Under the pieces are notes generated by a model, which had not been told where the DNA came from, did no database searches, and was given only the letters and a program-made list of their open reading frames with translations. This document shows, piece by piece, positions 52,435-59,768 of a stretch of DNA of 64,000 bases; position 1 is the first letter of the stretch, and every line of letters starts with the position of its first letter. The DNA comes from Anaerocolumna sp. MB42-C2 (GTDB lineage Bacteria > Bacillota > Clostridia > Lachnospirales > Lachnospiraceae). The stretch lies in the NCBI RefSeq assembly GCF_030913705.1, contig NZ_CP133190.1, forward strand, positions 5,977,501 to 6,041,500, read 5' to 3'. The position numbers were made by a program, and so were the translations under genes.

Positions 52435-53766
52435 TCATTTATAGTTGACTACAAACTGATTATTACCGTCCACTTGGATAGTAGCAATTAATGATCTCCA
52501 TAGAATTCTCTTTTCAGTACGGGATAATAAACTATAAATATAATCAAAATCAGTATTTAATAAACTGTTAAATTCCTCGGTTCCATTTCTTTTTTCTACC
52601 TTATGTAGGTTCTTCAACTGAGTATTAATTAAAGCATGGTCCTCCTTATAGGTTTTTATATCTATGAGGTTTTCCATATACAATTCTTTTAATTTCTCCA
52701 ATTTGAGCTGCAATTTATTGATTTCATTTGTAGTGGTATACTTTTTCGTTTCATTAATATCTGCAGTAAATTGATATCCGGTAAGAATTTGATTAATTTG
52801 GTTTATCAGGTAATTCTCAAGTTTAGTTTCATTTAGGCTTTTTTTATGAGAACAGGATCGCTGCTCAGAATATCTCTTGCAACGGTATATGTAATATTCC
52901 TTTATAGAGTTTTTATATGTTACCGTACTATGATTTCCTGTTAATTTTCTGCCGCATTCCCTGCAGATTAGTAATCCGCCAAATAGATAGACCCGCTCCT
53001 TATTTCTTCGTCTCTTGGGTATTGGAAGAATGGTTTGAACCTGATTAAATTGCTTAAGGTCAATAAGGGGTGCTGTGATAGTATCATCTCTGTATTCCGT
53101 ATATATTTTATTTTTTAATATTCTGGATATGGTAGTATTACAGAAGGTCAATTTATATTTATCCCTAACCATCTGTGTCGTTTCATAAATAGACTGATGC
53201 AGTTCATAATAATTAAAAATCTCCCTTACAATATCAATCGCTTTGTCATCCGGTATCAGCCGCTTATTTTCTATTTTAAAACCTAAAGGGTGGGAACCGT
53301 TGGTAACCTCCCCTTTGTTTTTCTTATTTTGAAAGACAACTTTAATTCTCTCGCTGGTGCGATCTGCTTCATCCTGGGCAACGGATAACATTATATTGAT
53401 GTGAAGCCTTCCATTGGCAGAAGTAGTATCATAGTTTTCATATATAGTTTTCCAGTTTACATGATATGTTTCTAAAATTTCCTGTACCTTATAATAATCC
53501 GATATATTACGAAACCAACGGTCTAATTTAGTTATTAAAATTAAATCAATTCGATTTCCGATTACATCGGATAACATACGCTGAAATTCTTTGCGTTTTG
53601 CCATCTTTTTCCTTGCCGATAAACCCTCGTCTATGTAATAATCCACAATATCCAGACTGTGTGCTTTGGCATATTCCGTTAAAGCAGCTTTCTGAGCTTC
53701 CAGTGAATATCCGTGTATGGCTTGTTCTTCAGTAGAAACTCTAATATAGACAGCGCATCTGGTCAA
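52435..53766 (-). CDS. large serine recombinase of element 1
   Basis: The 443-aa protein has a resolvase-type catalytic domain with AVYIRVSTEEQAIHGYSLE (catalytic Ser at residue 10 in RVS) and the arginine block ILITKLDRWFRNISDYY. A Recombinase domain follows (NGSHPLGFKIENKRLIPDD), then a zinc ribbon (CRECGRKLTGNHS with later CKRY and C) and a coiled-coil end (NKLQLKLEKLKELYMENL). It is the likely integrase and excisionase of element 1. Excision normally needs a directionality factor; the two small cargo ORFs are candidates. Confidence 0.9.
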   Translation of the reverse strand: MTRCAVYIRVSTEEQAIHGYSLEAQKAALTEYAKAHSLDIVDYYIDEGLSARKKMAKRKEFQRMLSDVIGNRIDLILITKLDRWFRNISDYYKVQEILETYHVNWKTIYENYDTTSANGRLHINIMLSVAQDEADRTSERIKVVFQNKKNKGEVTNGSHPLGFKIENKRLIPDDKAIDIVREIFNYYELHQSIYETTQMVRDKYKLTFCNTTISRILKNKIYTEYRDDTITAPLIDLKQFNQVQTILPIPKRRRNKERVYLFGGLLICRECGRKLTGNHSTVTYKNSIKEYYIYRCKRYSEQRSCSHKKSLNETKLENYLINQINQILTGYQFTADINETKKYTTTNEINKLQLKLEKLKELYMENLIDIKTYKEDHALINTQLKNLHKVEKRNGTEEFNSLLNTDFDYIYSLLSRTEKRILWRSLIATIQVDGNNQFVVNYK

Positions 53767-53845
53767 TTTCTTTCACCTCATAATACCATAAAATCCTTAA
53801 TTAAATATATGATAAATGGTATTAAAATACGAAAAAGAAAACAGA

Positions 53846-54019
53846 TTATTCATCTGTTTCCTCGGAATACTCTATTTCATTAACTTTACTGCTGGGATCA
53901 TAATTGTAAGAAACATCATCTTCATCAAATTTTGAATAAAGGTTATTTTCACGGAATGTTTTATTATTTGAACCGGTATGTTTTCTTGGTGTACCTTTAT
54001 TGTCCTTGTAATTATCCAT
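53846..54019 (-). CDS. small acidic cargo protein of element 1 (57 aa)
   Basis: Minus-strand ATG with AAAGGAG 8 bp upstream gives MDNYKDNKGTPRKHTGSNN and, after an Asp/Tyr-rich stretch (FDEDDVSYNYDPSSK), ends ETDE. It is hydrophilic and acidic at the C-terminus, with no known domain. Such small acidic proteins can be directionality factors or anti-regulators, but this is speculative. Confidence 0.55.
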   Translation of the reverse strand: MDNYKDNKGTPRKHTGSNNKTFRENNLYSKFDEDDVSYNYDPSSKVNEIEYSEETDE

Positions 54020-54059
54020 AAATCATTCTCCTTTCAAAGTTAAGTAGTTGCAAAATGGG

Positions 54060-54198
54060 TAATTGCGAAACTATGTAGTTTTTAAATATACCATATAATT
54101 AATACTTGTTTTAAACCTCAGGGGATAAGGATAGTCATCGCCTCTGAGATAGTATTATTTGCCTGGTATATAGATACAATAGTGGAGTTTCGCAATTA
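54060..54198 (-). repeat. inverted repeat with nested hairpin in element 1
   Basis: TAATTGCGAAACT (54060-54072) is perfectly complementary to AGTTTCGCAATTA (54186-54198). Between them, CTCAGGGG and CCTCTGAG form an inner stem with one G-U pair. It separates the small + ORF from the minus-strand cargo genes and may be a regulatory structure. Confidence 0.5.
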
Positions 54199-54406
54199 CT
54201 AATAAGTATTTTCATAAAAGGAAAAAGTATACACTTTTGTTAAAAAATAAAAAGACTGGGCTGCATTTATAATAATTAAAATACTATAGATAACAGTATA
54301 GATCCCGGCGTTTTATCTGTTTTTAATATTACTGCGGTTCGGTTCTATGATGTTTGTTTATCATGATATACTATATAAAAAGGATAGATAGAAGAGGTAT
54401 ATATCT

Positions 54407-54496
54407 ATGGATATTGAAAAACTGATTAATATTCTTTCAATCTTATTATCGAAGAAATATGACCTGGAGATTCAATTTAAAATCATTAAATCTTAG
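54407..54496 (+). CDS. 29-aa ORF of element 1
   Basis: ATG follows AGAAGAGG (spacing about 9 bp). The product MDIEKLINILSILLSKKYDL then ends QFKIIKS. An upstream TATACT-like -10 (54373 region) is present. It ends just before the left attachment arm. It is short and unproven. Confidence 0.4.
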   Translation: MDIEKLINILSILLSKKYDLEIQFKIIKS

Positions 54497-54500
54497 ATTT

Positions 54501-54526
54501 TTGTACTTATAGGTCAATACCTACCG
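54501..54526 (-). other. attachment site of element 1, cargo-side end
   Basis: TTGTACTTAT (54501-54510), ten bases, then core CTACCG (54521-54526). It mirrors 52347-52372. Confidence 0.7.
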
Positions 54527-54989
54527 AAACGGCAGCTACAATAATAGTTTTCATATTATTTCCCAGCCATACGATAAATACCGGTGCAAGTGCCGATTTA
54601 GGCAGGCTGTTTAAAACGACTAAATAAGGTTCTAAAACTTTAGCCAGACTATCATTCCACCATAAAACAATTGCAGTTAAAATACCTATTATAATAACCA
54701 GTGAAAAGCTTATAAATGTTTCAATTAAAGTCACGCCAATATGGTAAAAGATACTTCCGTCAGCTGCCATTTCAAGAAAACAGCGAATAACTCTGGAAGG
54801 ACTGCTGAAAATAAAGGAATCCACTATTCCCAAACGGGTAGTAACCTCCCATAATAATAAAAAACTAACAATAATGACGATCTGATAAATACGAACATTA
54901 CGCATTTTTTTTATATAATTTAAGAGATACGCTTTATGGGTAGGAGAAAGCTGAGTTGAATTAAGTAATTTTTTTTTATTTAATTTCAT
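54521..54989 (-). pseudogene. ABC permease gene, 5' part (interrupted by element 1)
   Basis: ATG 54989 overlaps the stop of the restored ATPase gene by 14 bp. The fragment encodes MKLNKKKLLNSTQLSPTHKA, helices IVIIVSFLLLWEVTTRLG, and SSPSRVIRCFLEM, then LPKSALAPVFIVWLG and NNMKTIIVAAVSV. In its present form it runs into the element after VSV and ends GIDL. Removal of the element restores a permease of 272 aa. Confidence 0.85.
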
Positions 54990-55164
54990 TCTGGCTTAAC
55001 TCCTTCCATATTAGATTGAAGTAATCCTTAAATTCGGGAGCACTTCTGGCATGAAAGGGAGTTTTCTCATCAACAGTTAAATGAACCTCAATCACTTTTT
55101 TTACGGTTCCGGGACGGCTTGTAAGAACAATGATTCGGTCAGCCATGGATACTGCTTCAGCTAT
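54976..55164 (-). pseudogene. ABC ATPase gene, 3' part (interrupted by element 2)
   Basis: The fragment encodes IAEAVSMADRIIVLTSRPGT, then VKKVIEVHLTVDEKTPFHAR and ends SQNEIK. It is the C-terminal end of a SsuB/TauB-like ATPase after the H-loop. The upstream part lies at 57752-58339. Together 585 + 189 bp is 774 bp, a multiple of three, coding for 257 aa, the normal length. Confidence 0.85.
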
Positions 55165-55181
55165 CTCTACGTAAATACTAA
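55162..55181 (-). other. attachment site of element 2, recombinase-side end
   Basis: Core TAT (55162-55164), ten bases, then ATACTAA (55175-55181), one arm of a 7-bp inverted repeat whose partner is TTAGTAT at 57732-57738. The circle would have the arms 26 nt apart, the same as for element 1. Confidence 0.6.
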
Positions 55182-55182
55182 T

Positions 55183-56823
55183 TTATACCGTGTTCGTCTT
55201 TAAAGTTACATAGGCTGTATTACCATTCCATTTAACTTCATCGATCAGGGTATTAAAAAGATAGCGTTTCAGATCCATATCTGCATTATCGATAAGTAAA
55301 TTCAAATGAGTGAGATTTTGATATAAGGTGAGTATTGTATTAGACTGGGTACCGTTGATACTTTCGTCATCGGTTAAGATTTTGATTTCCTCTTGAATCC
55401 GGGATAAATCGTTATCCAATTCTTCTAATTTAGGAAGCAGATATTTTTCTGTAAAAGAACTCTCCCGTTGTCCGATTTGAGAAATAATATTTTGTATTGA
55501 TGTTTTGATTAAATGCTCTTCCTGGTGAAGTGCATTTAGACGAGTGTTTTTCTCCTGTTTTTCTCCCAGAATGAGAGATTCCTTTTTTTTAAGATAGGGG
55601 ATGTAATCATTAGTAAGAATATTTGCTTTAAGTAAAGTTTTAACAAGTTCCAGCATTTGGTTATCAAATTGTTTACCGGGAATATTGGGTATGGAACATC
55701 GGGTGCTTTTCGATAAAACTTTCATTTCACAGGCATAACTAAAACTGATGTTATTATTGATTCTATGTATATTTTTAACTCTTAACTTAGAACCACAGTG
55801 TTGACAGATGATTTTACCCGAAAACAGGGCAACGCTGGAAGTATCTGCACGGGGATTGCCTTTCATTTTATTTTGCTTTATTAAATTCTGGACAAAGGTG
55901 TAATCTTTTCCGCTAATGATACCCTCATGTTTGCCGATAGCCACCACCCATTCATTTGGAGGGCGCTTTTTCTTCTTTTTACCGGCTTGATGTTTGGTAC
56001 GGTTATAACATAAAATTCCTTGTTTGCCGTCAAATTCGGAAGCAGCATTAGCCAGTATACATCCGAGTATGCTAAAATAATCATAGGTATTTTGATCTGC
56101 AATGCAGTAGGTGGGATTTTGCAAGATCAGTGATAGTGAACTTTTGGTAAAATCATTGTTATTTTGAGTTTTTATGTGATTTATAAGACAATACTGTTCC
56201 ACTTGCGATAAACTTTTTAATTCCATATATTTATAAAAAAGAAGTTTTACTGTTATTAATTCTGTTTTCTCTGGAATTAATTTATATAGCTGCCGTTCCT
56301 TATAATTCTCATCTATAAAAAGAATTGCTTCCGATCTGTAACCATAGGGCGTTACTCCGCCAAGCCATCTTCCGGTATGAGAGAGCGCAAGCATATTGTC
56401 CCGAACCCTTTCAGCTGTAGTTTCTCTCTCTAACTGGGCAAATACGGAAGCAATATAAATCATAGCTTTACCCATTGGTGTAGATGTATCAAAATTTTCC
56501 GTAGCAGACACAAAAGAAACATCGTATTGTTCTAACAAATCCAGCGTTTTAGAAAAATCGGAGACATTTCTGTTGATACGATCCAGACGATAGCACATAA
56601 GTACATTTATTTTTCCGCTTTTTATATCATTTATCAGTTTTTGAAATTTCGGGCGGAATGTATTTGCAGCGGAAAACCCTTCATCTTCATAGATAAAAAA
56701 GTATTTATCCGTGATATGAGACAGGTGCATCTTAGCGTAATCCATACAAAATTGTATCTGATTGTCTATTGACTCTCCTTTTTCGGAAAATTTTGATTGC
56801 CTGCTGTAGATTGCTATATTCAT
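55183..56823 (-). CDS. large serine recombinase of element 2
   Basis: Start 56823 (MNIAIYSRQSKFSEKGESID) is supported by GGGAGG 7 bp upstream; the longer frame has no ribosome binding site. Catalytic Ser in YSRQSKF; Arg block LMCYRLDRINRNVSDFSK; Recombinase domain GGVTPYGYRSEA; zinc ribbon IICQHCGSKLRVKN with YACEM and C; then a coiled coil. It is closer to TnpX/CcrA-like recombinases than the element 1 enzyme, so the two elements do not share an origin by simple duplication. It ends 18 bp from the predicted element end. Confidence 0.9.
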   Translation of the reverse strand: MNIAIYSRQSKFSEKGESIDNQIQFCMDYAKMHLSHITDKYFFIYEDEGFSAANTFRPKFQKLINDIKSGKINVLMCYRLDRINRNVSDFSKTLDLLEQYDVSFVSATENFDTSTPMGKAMIYIASVFAQLERETTAERVRDNMLALSHTGRWLGGVTPYGYRSEAILFIDENYKERQLYKLIPEKTELITVKLLFYKYMELKSLSQVEQYCLINHIKTQNNNDFTKSSLSLILQNPTYCIADQNTYDYFSILGCILANAASEFDGKQGILCYNRTKHQAGKKKKKRPPNEWVVAIGKHEGIISGKDYTFVQNLIKQNKMKGNPRADTSSVALFSGKIICQHCGSKLRVKNIHRINNNISFSYACEMKVLSKSTRCSIPNIPGKQFDNQMLELVKTLLKANILTNDYIPYLKKKESLILGEKQEKNTRLNALHQEEHLIKTSIQNIISQIGQRESSFTEKYLLPKLEELDNDLSRIQEEIKILTDDESINGTQSNTILTLYQNLTHLNLLIDNADMDLKRYLFNTLIDEVKWNGNTAYVTLKTNTV

Positions 56824-57035
56824 TAAATCCACCTCCCTATAAAAATATATCAGCCGGTAAAGGTAAAAAGACCTATCGTATATAAAAACCAATATACACT
56901 AAGCCAGTTGTATTCGGTTTATCACCTGTAACTGCAATAAGTACAGGCAGTTGTGCATACATATTAGCAAGATAATACTTCTACAATAAGAACGACCCTT
57001 AAGGTTTCAATCACCTGCGACGGGAGGAGATAAGG

Positions 57036-57209
57036 TTGAGGATAATAATAAACAATGCAGAGGAAGCAATAGATTACATAAATGAAATAAAAGGTCCGGC
57101 TATTGCGGAACTTTTATTTGCCGAACTTATGAAACAGCCTGATTCGATTCGGGCAAAATTATATGAGGTGTTAACAGAAGAAGAACAAAAATCAGGGAAT
57201 TAAGATGAA
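57036..57209 (+). CDS. small protein of element 2 (57 aa)
   Basis: TTG with GGAGG 10-14 bp upstream starts (M)RIIINNAEEAIDYINEIK and ends KIRELR. It is helical and charged, and is divergent from the recombinase gene. It is a candidate regulator of the recombinase; no family is recognised. A terminator hairpin overlaps its 3' end. Confidence 0.5.
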
Positions 57210-57230
57210 GATGATTAATTCCCTGATTTA
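57192..57230 (+). terminator. terminator at the end of the small element 2 gene
   Basis: ATCAGGGAATTA (57192-57203) pairs perfectly with TAATTCCCTGAT (57217-57228); TTT follows shortly. It may work on both strands. Confidence 0.65.
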
Positions 57231-57400
57231 TTAATAAGCTCCGGATAAATAACTGCTTATATCTATATGAACTGTACGCGCACAGATAATATTTGAACTA
57301 TGATTAATGAATAAGAAAGAATGGCCAATTCTTAATTTATGAATCGAATGAATCGGAAGCATATAAAGCTGTTAATACATAATAGCTATAATTTTTATTC

Positions 57401-57640
57401 TTAATAAGGTCTGGGGCCCCAAGGACCATAAGGAGGTCTGCCGGGACCGTAAGGAGGTCTGCCCGGTCCGTAAGGAGGTCTGCCGGGACCGTAAGGGGGT
57501 TTGCCAGGTCCCCACGGAGGTCTGCCGGGCCCAGGTCCCCACGGTGGCCGGCCCGGTCCCGGTCCCCAGAAAGGAGGCCCCCAGGGATCCCTGCAAGAAG
57601 GGCATTCATTCTGATGAAGCTTATTATTACCATTTAACAT
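57401..57640 (-). CDS. Gly/Pro/Arg-rich repeat protein (cargo of element 2)
   Basis: Minus-strand ATG with AAGGAG 13 bp upstream. The 79-aa protein starts MLNGNNKLHQNECPSCRD and then consists of repeats of GPGRPPY or GPGRPPW, ending GPRPY. The DNA (57419-57560) is a tandem array with a 21-bp unit and is far more GC-rich than its surroundings. There is a CxxC near the N-terminus. Gly/Pro-rich proteins are seen in spore surfaces and as polymers, but nothing specific can be said. Other frames through the repeat (57337, 57372) are artefacts of its regularity. Confidence 0.6.
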   Translation of the reverse strand: MLNGNNKLHQNECPSCRDPWGPPFWGPGPGRPPWGPGPGRPPWGPGKPPYGPGRPPYGPGRPPYGPGRPPYGPWGPRPY

Positions 57641-57731
57641 GATATACTACACTCTCCTTTATATTTTTTTATTATTATATGCAATTGATAAAAAATGGTG
57701 AATATTGTAGAATAAAGTTTTTATGAATATT

Positions 57732-57754
57732 TTAGTATAGATAGGTTCCGATAT
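57732..57754 (-). other. attachment site of element 2, cargo-side end
   Basis: TTAGTAT (57732-57738), 13 bases, then core TAT (57752-57754). Together with 55162-55181 it defines element 2. Confidence 0.6.
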
Positions 57755-58339
57755 ATCGTGGGTGATTAAAATAGCAGTTTTCTTTTCTTTACGGATAATG
57801 CCCCATATATCATCGGAAACCTCGATTCGTGTTTGATAGTCCAGAGCCGAAAATGGTTCATCTAGAAGTAAAATATCCGGTTCTAATAATAAAGTTCGAA
57901 TTAAAGCAGCTCGCTGTCTCATTCCACCTGATAGTTCCGAGGGTTTTGCATCTTTAAAGGTCACCAGGCCATAGGTAGTAAGCATATCATTGATTAAAAC
58001 GTAACTGTTTTCCGTTAATTTATGCTGTATCTCTAATCCCAAAGTCAGATTACGTAAAGTGGAGCGCCACTCCAACAGATGATCTTTCTGCAACATGTAA
58101 CCAATATTTTTGCCCGATGACTTAATATCTTTGTCATTTATATAAATACCACCGGTGTCAGGGTTTATCAGCCCTGCAATCAGTGATAAAAGAGTTGATT
58201 TACCACATCCACTGGGTCCTACAATTGCGAGGAACTCACCGTCATTTACATGAAGTGATACATCTGCCAGGGCAGGTGTTTCACCCTCTAAGCTATGGTA
58301 GTTATAACTTACGTGGTCAATTCTTAATAGTTCTCCCAT
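57752..58339 (-). pseudogene. ABC ATPase gene, 5' part (NitT/TauT type, interrupted by element 2)
   Basis: ATG with AGGAGG 6-7 bp upstream. The fragment contains Walker A GPSGCGKSTLLSLI, Q-loop YMLQKDHLLEW, signature LSGGMRQRAALIRTLLL and Walker B ILLLDEPFSALD, and ends at the H-loop ILITHDI. Without the element the protein would be 257 aa, as in SsuB/TauB/ThiZ-like ATPases. At present the frame runs into the element (SEPIYTKIF) to a stop near 57659. No solute-binding protein gene is adjacent, so the substrate (e.g. sulfonate, pyrimidine) is unknown. Confidence 0.9.
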
Positions 58340-58678
58340 ATATTCCTCCTAATTAAGTTATACTGTATTATATGAAAACAGGATAAATAGGGTTACTTGC
58401 TGAAAAATATAAAGATTATGGGAAAAAAATAAAAAAAATATAAAATATAAATAAATAAACAATGAATAACTACCAAAATTTAGTTGCATAATGGTGATAA
58501 ATCAAGTAAAATAAGGAAGTAGTTGTTTACATAATTCTTAGTAAAAATATTGGCATCCTGCTTCTTCAGCCGGATAAACTTATTTTATCGGATTAATAGT
58601 ACTTCGGTAATAAAGATACAATGTAATTACTAAGTATAAGTTTAACTTCTTAAAAAATTTAAAGGAGACAGGGATATA
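58340..58678 (+). other. AT-rich divergent intergenic region
   Basis: It separates the ATPase operon (minus) from the DegV gene (plus). A short hairpin-like stretch (CCGGATAAA / TTTATCGG, about 58569-58590) is the only structure noticed. No known riboswitch was recognised. Confidence 0.35.
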
Positions 58679-59548
58679 ATGAAAGATTTTGTCATTACCG
58701 CAGACTCTAACTGCGATTTATTACCGGAATTTATTAAAGAGAAAAATATAGGAATTATACCCCATTATTATGATATTGACGGAATAACATATGGAGATGA
58801 GATAAATCTTACACCAAAGGAATTCTATGATAAGATGAGGACAGGATTTATGCCGACAACGATGGCAAGTAATCCGGCTGTAATAAGAGAAACTTTTAAG
58901 AACTATGTTGATCAGGGGCTTGATGTTTTGCATATAAGTTTTTCTTCTGCTTTAAGCGGGGGGCATAGTAATGTGGCAACCGGTGCAGCCGAAATCTGTG
59001 AAGAGAATCCGGGAGCTAAAATAATTGTTTTGGATTCTATGAATGCTTCAATGGGTGAAGGGCTTGTAATAATGAAAGCGGTTCAGTTAAAAGAAGCCGG
59101 TAAAGGCATTGATGAAATTGCTGAATGGATAGAGACACATAAGCTTAATTTCTGTGTACAGTTTACGGTAGATGATTTATTTCATCTACAAAGAGGCGGC
59201 AGAGTATCTAAAATGACCGCAATTGTTGGAAGTATGATTAATGTTAAGCCTATTCTTGTTGTTAATAAGGAGGGGGCTTTAGTTCCTGCAGGAACAGTAA
59301 GAGGCCGTAAAAAGTCTCTGGCTACCATAGTAAATAATATGGAAAATCAGATTGGAAGTTATAAAGACGAAGAGAGTGCAATTTGTGTTGTTCACGGTGA
59401 CGCGCTGGAAGATGCTGAATATGTAGCGGAACTGATAAAAGAAAAACTTCATACCAATCATATAATAATTAATACGATCAGCCCAAGTATAGGTGCTCAT
59501 TCCGGCCCGGGTGCTATTGGAATCTGTTATTATGGAGGAAGCAGATAA
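58679..59548 (+). CDS. DegV family fatty-acid binding protein (second copy type)
   Basis: ATG 58679 has AAGGAG upstream. The 289-aa protein begins MKDFVITADSNCDLLPEFI and shows TMASNPAVIRETF, ISFSSALSGGHSNVATGA, VDDLFHLQRGGRVSK and a C-terminal GAHSGPGAIGICYYG. It differs clearly from the DegV at 35131. FakB-type function is likely; the preferred fatty acid is unknown. It is a single-gene unit. Confidence 0.88.
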   Translation: MKDFVITADSNCDLLPEFIKEKNIGIIPHYYDIDGITYGDEINLTPKEFYDKMRTGFMPTTMASNPAVIRETFKNYVDQGLDVLHISFSSALSGGHSNVATGAAEICEENPGAKIIVLDSMNASMGEGLVIMKAVQLKEAGKGIDEIAEWIETHKLNFCVQFTVDDLFHLQRGGRVSKMTAIVGSMINVKPILVVNKEGALVPAGTVRGRKKSLATIVNNMENQIGSYKDEESAICVVHGDALEDAEYVAELIKEKLHTNHIIINTISPSIGAHSGPGAIGICYYGGSR

Positions 59549-59684
59549 TACCGATTTGTAGTTATTTTATCAAAATCTGAATTAATATTATGCAAATAGC
59601 ATATATGTAAAGTGCTAAAAGCACTTTATTATATATTACCTATGTCCTACAATAAGTATGTACAACACGTACTCCCCTAAAATT

Positions 59685-59757
59685 ACAGTATGTTTCTTAC
59701 GGATTTTAATACTAATTATGCGGAATTAGTATTAAGTTTGAAATATACTGTATTTTT
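59685..59757 (+). terminator. nested bidirectional terminator between convergent genes
   Basis: The outer stem ACAGTATGTTTC/GAAATATACTGT (59685-59696; 59740-59751, one G-U) encloses the inner stem TTAATACTAATT/AATTAGTATTAA (59706-59717; 59724-59735). A T-run follows on the plus strand. It serves DegV and probably also the LysM-GH18 gene. A further hairpin AAAGTGC/GCACTTT lies upstream at about 59610-59630. Confidence 0.75.
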
Positions 59758-59768
59758 TAGTTGACGTT

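Larger units (their letters stand above)
52353..54526 (-). mobile_element. element 1: 2,174-bp serine-recombinase element inside the permease gene
   Basis: Ends are defined by the 6-bp direct repeat CTACCG (52347-52352 and 54521-54526) and by the reading frame of the permease. Perfect 10-bp inverted repeats (52363-52372; 54501-54510) lie ten bases inside each core copy. Cargo: a 443-aa serine recombinase, a 57-aa acidic protein and a 29-aa ORF on the opposite strand. There are no transposase, plasmid or phage genes. Confidence 0.8.
55165..57754 (-). mobile_element. element 2: about 2,590-bp serine-recombinase element inside the ATPase gene
   Basis: Boundaries follow from the ATPase frame. 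The 5' part ends CAC GAT ATA and the 3' part begins ATA GCT GAA, so an ATA codon (TAT on the plus strand) is the shared core. Rejoining gives LITHDIAEAVSMADRI, a canonical H-loop region. Cargo: a 546-aa serine recombinase, a 57-aa ORF on the other strand and a Gly/Pro/Arg repeat protein. The core of 3 bp is minimal, so the exact ends could move by a base. Confidence 0.75.

Noticed and set aside
52435..56823. A single composite element spanning both recombinases
   Set aside because: Each element restores its own gene separately, the recombinases belong to different subfamilies, and transporter gene parts lie between the two elements.
57419..57560. Regularly spaced repeats that might be a CRISPR array
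   Set aside because: The units are contiguous 21-bp tandem repeats without spacers and lie in a reading frame of GPGRPPY units; it is a coding tandem repeat.
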